The notes: generated by a model from the letters alone, not told the origin. A stretch of 64,000 nucleotides of DNA from Chaetoderma sp. LZ-2023a (GCA_034401795.1 CM067365.1:14947434-15011433); one strand, 5' to 3'. Shown: positions 50,598-62,240, numbered from the stretch's first letter. Translations and numbers: made by a program.

Positions 50598-52240
50598 GTT
50601 ACCAAGGCTTCAAAAATGTCCATATTGTCCGGACATGTCCGAGAATTGTCTTCAATGACCGGTAAATGTGATGTCCAGTCGGACAGCAATGTATGCATTT
50701 TGTTAAATCATTGTGAATAAAAAAAAACAGCCAATGTATCTAACAGAAGTCGCATCCAAATTTCAACAGTTTGTGTAAATAAAAAAAAATTGTATAAATG
50801 TTAAATAAAACAAGATTTGAAACGAAATTTTGCAATAACTTCGCAGAAATACCATCCAAATTACATCACTTCCTTGTATGATACAACTATCAAGGGAAAA
50901 AGTTATTTTAACGAGTACCAAATATGCGGATCGGATTGAATGTATAATACTCGGTTACATCACGAAATGATTATATATATATAGTACATTCCGAGTTCCC
51001 GAGTCCAGTATTTTAGGTCCGTAAAATGCAGACGATTCTACAGAGTATTTATCAGCTTCCGCAGGTTATCAGGTTACGCCGTCACTCTCATAGCTACTCA
51101 AAGCTCCTTCCTATATATGTGGATTGAGCAAGTCTCTACCCGGGTACTAATATTAGCATCATAGCGCTACTCGAGCAACGATCTAAACTCATCACACAAA
51201 AGGAGACAATAAGCGGTAGCTGATAAATCCTGGAATTTCTATTTTATCTCGACGACATTTATGTCAAACTTTGGATTAATTTTGATGAAATAAACAATGT
51301 TTATTACAGTATATTTATGCAGTTGCAATTAATAATTTCACTCCCGCGATGATGGATATAAGGTATACATTAAGCATAGGCGTAAGATGGTAAGATTTTT
51401 TTCTAGCGTGAAATGTGTTCTATTTTCGTGCATTTTTTGTATCTTTCTTTTTCAATTTTGTCGTGAAATATAGCTAATAGAAGTCGCCCGCCCCTTCCCC
51501 ACCCTTACTCAGAGCTTTCGATTTAGAAAATGTACAGCCCTTGTCATATTAGAAGCCGCAGTATTACATCATGCATTTTCTCTGTTTGATTTCCAAATTT
51601 AGCGAGAAAATGTACCATATATGACGGGTTATATTGTAATGTAAGCGACCAACATAAAATGATCCAAAACGAAATGAGATGTATGAGAAAAATTCCTTGA
51701 ACGCCCGAGAATTAAAATAAGTTAGCCAACACCGCTTCTTATGTTCATGAATCAGCCAGTGGTAGGCGCTAACGGGAAGGGTAGATCACATTGCCAAATC
51801 GCATTTCTGAGTCCAGGATATCTATATATCTTCTTTAACATTTGATTTAACCTGAGCATATTCTTAATATCATGTGATGGATATATTTGAAAGACAACAT
51901 TTTATGTCAATTTTTGGGTTCATTTTGATGGAATAAACGATCTTTATTACAGCGTATGCATTATTTAGGCAGTTCAATTTAATAATTTATTTTCCACGAT
52001 GATGTTTTGATGTATACATTAAATATAGTCGCAAGATGGCAAGAATTTATACCGTGAATTGTGTTAAATTTTCGTTGTATCTTAGTTCAGAAATATTTCA
52101 AAATTCAAAGGAACAAAACGTTTTATCCTTGTATATAGTGTACACTAACTTTTTAGAACACGTAAATTGAGCAAAAAGGTGCAGAATATTTATGGGTTTA
52201 TACGGTCGCTACATTACGAAACATTAAAATGTTTGTCATG
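50598..52240. other. WIPF intron with hAT-interior-like sequence, no gene
   Basis: 51240-51370 and 51890-52060 contain phrases such as AATAATTTCACTCCCGCGATG and TGATGGAATAAACGATC shared with the interiors of 21542-23123 and 32489-33813. No terminal repeat pair was resolved. Confidence 0.45.
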
Positions 52241-52244
52241 AAGT

Positions 52245-52446
52245 GAAATCTGCTGATTGAATGTCCATTCACATGCTAAGAGAATATAATTTTTGAAAAG
52301 TTATCACTGGAACGACTGGCTCAGTTATCAAGCCAGCCATTCCAGTGGTAAATTTTCAAAAATTGTATTCTCTTAGCCTATAAATGGACATTCCACAAGA
52401 CCATAAAAGAAGCCGGTTTTGGCCGGCTTGACCATTAAAGGGTTAA
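52245..52446. mobile_element. piggyBac-like hairpin MITE, 20 bp from a WIPF donor
   Basis: Arms with ACTGGAACGACTGGCTCAG and its partner; ends ACCATTAAAGGGTTAA. The WIPF splice donor is at 52466-52467. Confidence 0.8.
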
Positions 52447-52467
52447 ATCGTAATCGAGTGGACTTAC

Positions 52468-53508
52468 CATCAGATTTTGTTCTACTCTGCATCTGTTGCT
52501 GTTGATGCAGTTGTGGAACTTGTTGCTGTTGCTGTTTCATACTGGCGAATCTGGCTGGGGGAGGAGGTGGAGCTACGCCTCTTTCTGGTGGAGGCGGTGG
52601 TGCATTGTGTGGAGGCGGAGGTGGTGGTGCTGGAGCACGAGGAGGGGGTGGAGGAGGTCTTGAGCCGGGTGGTGCAGGTCGACCGAGTGTAGCAGAATTC
52701 CGGGGTTGCGCGGTACTTGGTCCGTTAGAAACGCGTGAAGGAGGTGGTGGTGCCATCACTCGTGATGATGGTGGTGGCGGAGGAGGAGGTGCTGCCGCTG
52801 TGCCTCCTGATACTCTGGATGGAGTGGGAAGTGGTCGAGAATTCTGAGGTGGAGGTGCTGGTAACGGTCTACTTGATAAATCCTTAGCAGTCATACTCGA
52901 CGGTCGGTTATTTGGCAAAGTATGTGTTGATATGGAATGGGAGTTACTACTGTGGCTATTATCACTTGCGCTAATGTTCGGGTTACTGGAACTAAGTGCG
53001 GGAGGGGGCCGCATAGGAGGTGGAGGAGGCGGGGGTGCATGTCCACCTCCACCAGGAGCGGCTCTCTTCACTGATGGAGCTGATGATGGTTTGTTTACAG
53101 CCGGAGTCACAGAAGGCTTTATTCCATAAGGCCTATTCAGTGGAGGCGGAACTCCCCTATTTGAGTCATTAGGAATATTTATTGTTCCATTTTGAGAAAA
53201 CTTTGCTTTACTAGCAGAAAAGTTACCGGCACTATTATTACTAGCGTCACAGATATCACGGGAATTGTTTGAATTTCTGTTTGGCAAAGTTGGTTTTGGA
53301 GATGGTGAAAAGTTTGCTCTTGGACTACCAGGCAGGGGCACTCGTGGTGCACCACTAGGCGGGGGCACTCGTGGCCCACCAAAATTATTTGATACCGGTC
53401 CATTGCTTAGCAGTGAACTATTCACAATATTATTATTCTCTGTTGTTTTCGCTCCTGTCTGCAATGCTGCTCTGGCTTTTCCGGGAGGCCTCAAAGCATG
53501 AGCTGGCA
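52468..53508 (-). CDS. WIPF: WIPF large proline-rich exon
   Basis: The acceptor CTTGTCTTTTAG ends at 53509 and the donor GATG|GTAAGT begins at 52467; 1041 bp, phase 1 at both ends. It encodes a 347-residue low-complexity region: PAHALRPPGKARAAL at the start, Ser/Asn-rich linkers, then many polyproline runs (APPPPPPP, RPPPPPPRAPAPPPPPP, ERGVAPPPPPARF) and a Gln-rich tract before the donor. In WIPF proteins such runs bind profilin (APPPPP type) and SH3 domains (PxxP). Antisense Gly-rich and Val-rich frames across it are shadows. The exon is markedly more GC-rich than its flanks. Confidence 0.9.
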
Positions 53509-53567
53509 CTAAAAGACAAGAAATCAATAATAATATACATGTACCATGCCATTCCTAAAATGGCTAA

Positions 53568-53774
53568 ATTTGGTTAAAAAAATTAAAATATTTGCTTATT
53601 CAATGCCCATTTGCAGGCCAAGAAGAATCTTTTTGAAAATTTACTACTGAAGTGAATGGCTCGGTTATCATGTCAGCCATTCCTGTAGTAAATTTTCAAA
53701 AAATAATCTCTTGGCTTGCAAATGGACATTCCTCAAGGCCACTGCGGAGGGCAGTTTGGCTATGAAAGGGTTAA
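53568..53774. mobile_element. piggyBac-like hairpin MITE upstream of the WIPF proline-rich exon
   Basis: Arms ATGCCCATTTGCAGGCCAAG and CTTGGCTTGCAAATGGACAT around TCGGTTATCATG; ends AAAGGGTTAA at 53774. It lies about 60 bp from the acceptor at 53509. Confidence 0.78.
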
Positions 53775-54483
53775 ACTAATCTAGCATACACATTAAAACA
53801 AGTCTTCAGTGTAATCTAGTTTCCATATTGTATCACAAGACATGATTGATACCGCAGCCACAGTCTCATTACATACCTTCTATATGGTTGGCAGGGACCG
53901 ATAGATCCACTTGCCAATTAGCCAAATGCTATTAAAACTGATATATGGCTAATGAAAAGGAGAATTGGCTAAATCATTGGATAATGATTAAAATTAATTT
54001 AATTTCTTGATTGGCTGAATCCTGACTAATTCCATCATTACAATTGCAAAGCAAAAATTCCTGTTTACATTGTTGAATGTTGAAACTAATATGACTGAAA
54101 GCTGTTCCTGTCTCAGGCAGCAACAGCTTTCAGTCATATTAGTTTCAAAATATTCAGCACATTTCTTATATATTCAGACCCTATTGTGTCTAGACAATAA
54201 AATTGATAGTATTAACTGATGACCGACTGCAAACATGTTCATAAGTGATATTGAAGTAAAGATGTGGGTAAAATATTTACTTTTTGGCTAACAAAAATGG
54301 TATTTGGCTAATCTATTGGCTAGAACATTGCAAAAACCAGATCTGTCCCTGGTGAACCATGAACAAGTGAGACATGCTATAGCTGTAACCGTGGTAGCCC
54401 TTGTCACAAATGTACAGAAAGTTGACGGAGCCTCTGACCAACAACAGACATAAGAACTGAAAGGTGAAATATGTGATTCTTAC
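53775..54483. other. WIPF intron, hairpin repeat, no gene
   Basis: Contains a GAATATTTTGAAA-type hairpin at 54071-54157 and short TTGGCTAAT repeats at 53930-53990 and 54285-54320. Confidence 0.6.
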
Positions 54484-54666
54484 CTGTGCCCCCAGCTGGA
54501 AGTCTACCTGTCTTTTTTAACTGTGGCATGCCTCCAGCGAACAAACCACCGAGCATCTGCTGACCACCTCCTGAGTCACCGCCACCACCGCCGCCACCGC
54601 CGCCACCACTGCCGCCACCACCACTGCCGCCACCACTGGAATGTGAGGGTACGGTAGTTTTAACAC
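54484..54666 (-). CDS. WIPF: WIPF glycine-rich exon
   Basis: The acceptor TCTTTTTTTAG ends at 54667 and the donor CACAG|GTAAGA begins at 54483; 183 bp, phase 1 at both ends. It encodes VKTTVPSHSS, then a Gly/Ser run of about 25 residues, then QQMLGGLFAGGMPQLKKTG. Vertebrate WIPF1 has a polyglycine stretch followed by GGLFQAGMPKLR at the equivalent place, just after the WH2 motif. The split codon joins in frame with the proline-rich exon (G|TG, valine). Confidence 0.88.
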
Positions 54667-55737
54667 CTAAAAAAAGAAATAAAAATATCATGAATTTAAC
54701 ATAATGATCATTATAAGCAAATCTATATTCAATGACAAATTTACACAAATATTTTTCTCCATGAAAAAAATATTGTTTCCTGCAAACCGGGTCGGGAAAA
54801 AGACTTCAGTTGGGAGGGAGGAAATACATTTTTTTTCTGCAATTATTAATTTATTTTTAAAAGGTCATACATTTGTTTTTCAGATATTTAACTAGATGTC
54901 CATTAAATATGGTTGTTATGTTTTTCATGTCACAATTAGCAAAAGGGATTCACGTTGCATACAAATGTATTAAAAACATTGTAATTTGTATAGTTTGACA
55001 AATGTATGTTTGTTTTAACATTTGTGCTGGGTAGAAAAAAAATCATAATAATGTTACAATGACATGAATGAATCAAATATGTCACTTAGCTCCATCAAGT
55101 AATGAAGTCCGTCATGAAACTATATGTCTTTGGTGATTTTGTAAATAAACATCCTGTTGAATTTTTTGGAAATAATTTGACTGGGAGATGTTGTAGTTTT
55201 CGAAATATTCAACAGCTTACCAGTATAGCTACCTTGAAATTTTTATGCTGGGAATTCAGGTTTCAAGGCTCCATATCGGTTCCAAACGTGTGTAAAACGG
55301 TGTGCATGGCATAGTTAGAAATGGATTGTTCTGTTAATTTAAATATGGACCAAAACCACATCGCTATTTCCAGCATTCTGACATGTCTGATAGACAATTC
55401 TCATAACTAGGTTCCCATAACCTTGACCTATGATGATCTTTAGAGCTCACAATCAACTCTTTAACCCGTTTAAGAATCATATCAGCCAAAAACTGCTTCT
55501 GCAGTGGTCTTGATAAATGTCCATTTGCAGACCAAGAGGGCTAGTTTTGAAAATTTACCACTGGAATGACTGGCTCGATAACCGAGCCATATATTTGTGG
55601 TAAATTTTCAAAAATAGTCCTTTTTTGGCCTCCAAATGTACATTCAATAAGCAAATATTTGGATTTCTTTGAGCAAATTTGACGATTAAATGGTTAACTC
55701 AATGATTGAAGCTCGGTGTGGGATGCTCCTTTTACAG
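54667..55737. other. WIPF intron, hairpin MITEs, no gene
   Basis: Contains an AT-rich stretch, a short GAATTTTTTGGAAA hairpin at about 55153-55212 and a piggyBac-like hairpin at 55461-55697 (TTAACCCGTTTAAGAATC ... GATTAAATGGTTAA). A WH2-coding exon was looked for here and not found. Confidence 0.55.
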
Positions 55738-55855
55738 CCACGACTCCTGCCATTCCAGTGTCTGCTTTGGACAATACACAGGCAACAAGTATCCTGGACC
55801 TGACTTCCAGTCCCACGGGCACCGAGTCCCGTCTGCCCACACGGTGTGCGTAGCG
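55738..55855 (+). other. Candidate orphan exon, GC-rich, open on both strands
   Basis: The acceptor-like CTCCTTTTACAG ends at 55737 and a donor-like GCG|GTGAGC begins at 55856. One plus frame is open throughout (HDSCHSSVCFGQYTG...), and two minus frames are open over most of it. It is GC-rich in AT-rich surroundings. No domain is recognised; 118 bp is not a multiple of three. It could be an exon of an unrelated nested gene, a minus-strand exon, or repeat debris. Confidence 0.2.
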
Positions 55856-55889
55856 GTGAGCATGTAATTATGTATGTTAGTCATCCCCA

Positions 55890-56330
55890 TTTTTCAATTA
55901 TTATCCCAATGTGTTTTGGAAAAACCAAACGGATATTGCAATTGCCCTGTCCATCTGTCCATCCGTATGTTCATTTGTTTGTCTGTCCGGCCGGCCATCT
56001 CCTCCATTTGGCAGAATTTAGTCAAATTTGTATTGTGGGTTACCATATGATTGCAGGCTGCAAGACGACATTTATATTAGGCTTCACCACCGGGCTGAAA
56101 GTGGGGAAATGGTGGACGTGAGGGGCAGAAAGTCAAAGATTTCACAATTCTCCCAAATTTGGTCTGTTAGTAACCCATATGATTGCGGATTGCGAGACAA
56201 CGTTTACATTAGGATCTGACCCCAGAGTGGGGGTGAAGTACGGTGGATTGGTGGGGAAGAATGTCAAAGTTGCCGAAGGCATGAAGATCTGTGATGGCAT
56301 GCCATTGACTGCGCATTCTAGTTACTTTTT
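55890..56330 (+). repeat. Dispersed repeat with ~130 bp internal duplication
   Basis: GGGTTACCATATGATTGCAG near 56037 and GTAACCCATATGATTGCGG near 56169 begin two related units. It is preceded by a TCCATCTGTCCATCCGT run and ends CGCATTCTAGTTAC. Open frames here are repeat-derived. Confidence 0.5.
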
Positions 56331-57700
56331 TGTGTGACCTGTGTGTGTGATGGCATGTGCATATATGTGCACGTCATGAATGACATAGATAAGTACGTCA
56401 CGAATGCATAATTGAAGCCGGACTATGGGTCGTTGTACGAATTGTATGTCTTTACAATTTAATCAATATTCTGCTGAATGTTTTGAAACTAATTTGACTG
56501 GGCACTGTTGCTGCCATAGGCAGCAACAGCACCCAGTCGAATTAGTTTCAAAATATTTAACAGCTTATCTGTATAGTTTTCTTGAAATTTATAGGGAGTT
56601 GGAGGATCGATCGATCCCAACCCGATCGATGTATGGGTGGAGCTTAGCTATAGATGGGCGTGACATAGCAAAAAATGGAAAGTTCCACTGGACTGAAAGT
56701 TGGTGCTGGGGGGGGGGGGGGGGGTATAACCCTTGGAATATATCGTCTGTAAAACCTCAGCAGTCAGAAGGTTAAAATTGAGACCTGGAGTTATAATCTG
56801 GACATGTGCTTGACATAATTCAGTTACACTTAAAAGGTTTAAGCTTACAATGACCTTTTGCCCTCAAAGCCAATAGGTGTAGGCTCCATAAAATAAGTGG
56901 TCTTATGACAAGCTCTGTGTTTACAAGTTACCAGTACAAGTTAAAGCTCTAACTGTCAAAAAGTTTTAAAATTTTGCTAAATAAAATGTCTACTTACAGG
57001 CCAAGTGAGGAGTATTGTGAAATTATACCACTGGAATGCCTGGCTTGTTTATTGTGCCAGTCATTCCAATCGTAAAATTTAAAAAATAATGCATTGCAGA
57101 AGGACATTTCTCAAGACTGCAAAGGCTCGTTTGAGCATCAAAATATTAAATTGTGTGACGCTTCAAGTTTCATTTGTTTATAAAAGTGATTTATTAAACG
57201 TGTTCCCTCTACCATAACCAATTTATAAATAAGATTAATTCTATAAAACTTCCTAATGTGGCAAGTGAATGGCTGCAGTTATTGAGATTCACATCATTAA
57301 TACATTCAGCCCTAGAGGCACTGGATCACTCACTCACTATGAAATACATGCATATGTGATACACAAACATATAATAAGACAGGAAGCGAAATGTTAAACT
57401 ATTTTCAGCCCGTCATTAGAGTTACATTTTCAAAATAAGTCCCCCTCTTGGTCTGCAAATGTACATTTCTTCACAAAATTTTATACACAGCTTGCTGCCC
57501 ATTAAAGTGTTGGTGTCAGGTCAAGATTTATGATGCAGATTGTTATTAGACCAACATGACTGGTCAATCCTGATTCACAACTACTGTATCAGCCACACCA
57601 GAGGTCTACACTTATAGAACACCAAAGGCACAAATGTAAACCTCAGTAAACCTCAAGCTAGCACATACCTGTAATCTGTATGTCATAAAAGCTTTTGTCA
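56331..57700. other. WIPF intron with hairpins and poly-G, no gene
   Basis: Contains a GAATATTTTGAAA-type hairpin at 56471-56563 (near-perfect, apex GCTGCCATAGGCAGC), a poly-G run at about 56707-56724, and degraded piggyBac-like hairpins at about 56985-57120 and 57400-57480. Confidence 0.6.
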
Positions 57701-57704
57701 CAAT

Positions 57705-57912
57705 TTCATATTTTGATGGTCAAACTAGCCTTTGCAGTCTTGAGAAATGTCCTTTTGCAATTGCATTATTTTTTATATTTTACAATTTGGAATGACTGGC
57801 TCGATAAACAAGTCAGTCATTCCAGTGTTATAATTTCAAAATACTCCTCTCTTGGCCTGTAAATGGCCATTTATTTAACAAAATTTAAAAACACTAACAG
57901 TTAAAGAGTTAA
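57705..57912. mobile_element. piggyBac-like hairpin MITE
   Basis: Arms GGAATGACTGGCTCGATAAA and partner; ends AACAGTTAAAGAGTTAA. Confidence 0.7.
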
Positions 57913-57984
57913 CTTGTACTGGTAAACACTGAGCTCATCATGTACTAGAGTAAGGTCTTGATGGCTGGGTGGGGAAACTGAAAA

Positions 57985-58155
57985 TAGTGCGCATGCGAGT
58001 GTCCATGTGTAGGTGCACGTGTGTGTGTATGTGCGTGTGCATGTGTGTGCGTGCATGTATACATGTGTGCGTGTGTGTGTCTGCATGCATGCATAGGCAT
58101 GCGTGTGTCTGTGCGTGTGTGTATGTGCGTGCCTGTGTGTGCGCATGTGCGTAGA
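57985..58155. repeat. Degenerate TG/TGCG microsatellite
   Basis: About 170 bp of imperfect GTGTGTGCGTGCATG sequence. His/Thr and Cys/Val frames on either strand are artefacts. Confidence 0.93.
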
Positions 58156-58224
58156 TAGATCTATATAACAATTAGCCTTATGCAGCAATGTCTTTCAATC
58201 TAATTATGTTCAAAATAATTAACA

Positions 58225-59052
58225 AGAGGCCCAAGGGCCTGTGACGCTCACCTGGACCATTAGCATTTGAAACATTTGCATTTAAATATACATGAATCTT
58301 TACATTAAACAGATGGCCACCGCAAAATTCCAAATAGAAAGTACAGATTCTAGCACTGTAGGATCATCAAAGTCAAATTTGGTTAAAATCCGCCAAGGTA
58401 AATTTTTCATAAAAGCTAAGATTTTCAATAAAAAAATTTATCAATCAAAATTCTGAATAGAAGCCCTAGAGTCTACCACGATAGAATGCATCTAGTCAAA
58501 TTTGGTTGAAATATGTCACGCAGCTAAGGAGTAGCATTTTGACCATTTCCGGAAGATTTTTCATAAAACCTAAGATTTTCACCCAAAAAAGTGATCAATC
58601 AAAATTCTGAAAAGATCATCTAGAGCCTATGACCATAGAATCCATCTAGTCAAATTTGGTTGAAATATGTCAAGCAGCTAAGGAGTAGTAGTATTTTGAC
58701 CATTTCCGGTAGATTTTTCATAAAATCTAAGATTTTCACCAAAGAAATTGATCAATCAAAATTCTGAAAACAATTCTAGAGCCTACCAGCATCTAGTTAA
58801 ATTTGGTTGAAATATATCAAGCAACTAAGGAGGAGTAGCATTTTGACCATTTCTGGAAGATTTTTCATAAAATCAAAGATTTTCACCCAAAAAATTGACC
58901 AATCAAAATTCTGGGGAAAAATGTCTTGACGGTGCCAGCTTAGGATCATTCCAACCAAATTTGGTTGAAATCGGTCAAACCGTTAAGAAGACTTAACTTG
59001 ACGGACGACGGACGGATGACGGACAGACAACTGCCGCCATGGCATAAGCTCA
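58225..59052 (+). mobile_element. Helitron-like element with ~150 bp tandem units, 3' truncated
   Basis: 5' end CAAGAGGCCCAAGGGCCTGT then GACGCTCACCTGGACCATT. About five units with AATTTGGTTGAAATATGTCA and TTTCCGGTAGATTTTTCAT phrases. The tail GACGGACGACGGACGG...GGCATAAGCTCA is present, but the terminal hairpin is cut after CTCA. Confidence 0.62.
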
Positions 59053-59200
59053 TAAGTTTTATTTTATGAAAACATGCTTAGTTATTTCTGAGCTAATACC
59101 GAACATGTACATAATATAATTGTCATGCATATGAGGGAACAGCCCATTTAATTACCATCAATAAAACAATAGACAAAACAACCAATGATAAATATAGTCA

Positions 59201-59205
<5 letters not shown>

Positions 59206-59282
<77 letters not shown>
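59206..59282. repeat. (AT)n microsatellite
   Basis: Uninterrupted AT dinucleotides, then CACACG. Confidence 0.97.
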
Positions 59283-59286
<4 letters not shown>

Positions 59287-60723
59287 GCTCACACATGCAT
59301 AATACAAATAAATGTTCACATAAACCTGAAAAAACAAACAAGTGATGAAGATAACGATAACACATTTTATAGGTCAGTGATAGTAGATATAGGACGATAA
59401 GAAAGTATGTTTACCCCTTTCACAGACAAATCACAGAAAAAGTATATTCTTTACGATATAAGACTTATATTGTTGAATATTTTGAAATTAATTTGACTGG
59501 AAGCCGTTGCTGCCAAAGGCAGCAACAGCTCCCAGTAAAATTATTTCAAAATATTCAACAGTTTTCCTGTACGGTTGCCCTGAAATTGAGATATCAGGAA
59601 TTTCGGTTAATGTGTTAAACTTGACCCTTTCATTATAAAATCCCAATATCTCCATTTCACATAAACCACACATCGGGAAACATGTTGAATGTTTTGAAAA
59701 TAATTTGATTGGAAGTCATAGAAGACTTACACGTACGATGGCAACAACTTTTAAATAATAAATAAATTAAAACAATTTTAACACCTTTAATTCTGAACAA
59801 TTGCCATAAAATTGATATATTAGGATTTCTATTGTAAAATGGTTTAATGGGTTCAAAAACGCTTGATCATATTTACGCATATATAAGTAATCGAAGAAAT
59901 CTATGTAATGTACGAATGTACATGTTATGGTCGAGAGTGCACATAAATATTTTGAAGACTATTTGATTGAAAGGCATTGCTTTCAGGAAAATAATTTTTA
60001 AAATATTCAGCAGATTCAATGAATAGCAAGCAGTCTTAAACATTTAACAATGAATCGTGCCAAAACTGGTTCTGTAAGTCGCCAGATTTTAATGTTCGCT
60101 GGTCAAGACATAATTTTGTTTAATTTGAGCCAGTCATTGGGGCACATGTAGTAAATTTTTAAGCATCCTCTTCTCTTGGCCTTCGTACAAATCAACATTT
60201 ATTAATCATAAAAGTTTAATTTTTCTTGAAAAATCTTGATGATTAAATGGTTAAAACCAAAGACTAACAAGGGTTATTATTATTATACACCCTACCATAC
60301 AGGAAAACTGCTCAATATTTTGAAATGAATTTGACTAGAATCCATTGCTGCAGCAATAGCTTCCAGTCAAATTAATTTCAAAATAGTCAACAGAATAATT
60401 TTTATATTGTAAAGAATAAACATTTTGATGGATTTGTCTGTGAAAGAATTAATATTCACTCATGGCAAGTGGCTTGCTTAGACATGGAGTAGGATTTCAT
60501 ATCTATCAGATTAAACTTCCTATACACACCAAGCAATAAATTATCATGTGATAGGTATATAGGACTCAAACTCCTACACATGCTTGATAACTATTAAATA
60601 CATTAAAAACCCGTAAATTCTTTATTTTTAATCCACGCACTTATGCTAAATACATGTGTGTTCTTTATGGAGTCCCCCATCTCCTCAGACAGTTTTTCAA
60701 TGATGGACTTGGAATGTGGTTAG
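59283..60723. other. WIPF intron with several hairpins, no gene
   Basis: GAATATTTTGAAA-type hairpins at 59471-59561 and 60310-60393, single arms near 59685 and 59945, and a degraded piggyBac-like element at 60036-60254 (TTAAACATTTAACAATG ... GATTAAATGGTTAA). Confidence 0.6.
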
Positions 60724-61190
60724 TAGACTTGCGCGATTACGTGATTAAATCGAAAATCGTGATTATGTTTTAAATCGTGAATTTATACTATTAAATATTA
60801 AATAATCGAATAATCGTGAATATTTTCTATTGCATAAAATATTTCAAAACCTAACTTTCAACTACATTTTTAATGCGATCAGTCATGAAAAATTACATTT
60901 TGCTTAGTGAATGTATGCCAATTGGCAAGGCAAGAGACGACTATTTTTGAAAATGTGTTACTGGAATGCCTGGCTCGAGAATCGAGCCAGACATTCCAGT
61001 GATACATTTTCAAAAACAGTCTTCTCTCGCCTTGCAAATGGACTTTTCTAAACACCATTGCAGATTTCCTCATTGATATTCTTTTGTTGTTATGTCTTGG
61101 TAATTTGTATCCAACCTGATTAATCGAGTAATCGCGATTATTTTTTAATAATCGATCGCGATCACTCAACGCAATAATCGCATAAGCCTA
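60724..61190. mobile_element. hAT-like MITE with perfect 8 bp target duplication and internal hairpin
   Basis: Ends TAGACTTGCGCGATT and AATCGCATAAGCCTA. GTGGTTAG flanks both sides (60716-60723 and 61191-61198). The core at 60910-61055 is a hairpin of the piggyBac-like family without its TTAACCC ends. 467 bp, no transposase; the minus open frame across it is an artefact. Confidence 0.85.
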
Positions 61191-62240
61191 GTGGTTAGCT
61201 TATATTTTTGCTTCTTTTACTCATTTTACAAGCAAAACTACACGTAAATAGTACTGTTTGTACACTCTCTAGTTTGTAATAATAGTGACCTTGCAATGGG
61301 GAGTACACACTATATATATGCTTTACCCTTTAACCCTCGAATTTATTCAAGAAAATTCCAAATAAGAAAATGTCAATTTGCACACCAAGGAAGACTATTT
61401 TTTGAAAATTTACCTGTGGAATGACTGGCTCTGTCATCGAGGCCAGGCATTCCAGAGGTAAATCTTCAAAAATAGTATTCTCTTGATCTGCAAATGGTCA
61501 TTTCTCAAGACCGCGGCAGAAGATGTTTTAAGACATTAAACATGCTAAGCATTGACACTAAAATGAAGTCTACAGCTACAGTGCACAATAATACCAGTAA
61601 TTTCCAGATATGATTAGATTAAAAAAGCACAACATTAATAAGATTAAAATTCACATTTAAAAAAAAAAATTACAATACAATAAAATATTTATGTACTGAA
61701 ACTTCATTGAAAGCAGGTTCTTAACACAATTACACGGAAATATCATGCAGATTATTTTCAAATGTATTTCACTGTGAGTTGTTCATATTCAGTCAAACAT
61801 GGTAACACTGGGTATGCAAAATGAAAAAATTCAAAGATCACATGCACTAGGGGAGGTAACTCTGGCACATGGATATACTGGTAACCATAATGAAGGAATT
61901 AAGTTTTAGCTATGCCCTGCCCATCTCTTGTTAAGCTCCACCCACGGTCCGTACAGTCTTGGGATCGAGAAATCCCTACACTCACTGAATCTCAATTTCC
62001 AGAAAAATATACAGGTTAAGCTGTTGAATCAGTCAAATTAGTTTCAAAATATTTAACAGGATATGTATTAAATAGTAGACATACAATTCGTACCCAACAG
62101 ACTATTGAGCGCTTAATCCTACATATTAAATAGTTGATTATGATGTCATATGATTGACTGAGAAACTGGATTCCTCCATTACCATATATCTCATTGCAAT
62201 ATGATGTACTTTTGATAAGCTTTCACCGATATTAAGAGAA
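61191..62240. other. WIPF intron, one degraded hairpin MITE, no gene
   Basis: piggyBac-like hairpin at about 61324-61530 (TTTAACCCTCGAATTTATTC left end; right end eroded). A lone GAATATTTTGAAA arm lies near 62020-62058. Nothing else seen. Confidence 0.55.

Noticed and set aside
52477..53577. Plus-strand Gly-rich and Val-rich frames
   Set aside because: Antisense shadows of the WIPF polyproline exon.
57901..58188. His/Thr-rich frames
   Set aside because: TG/TGCG microsatellite.
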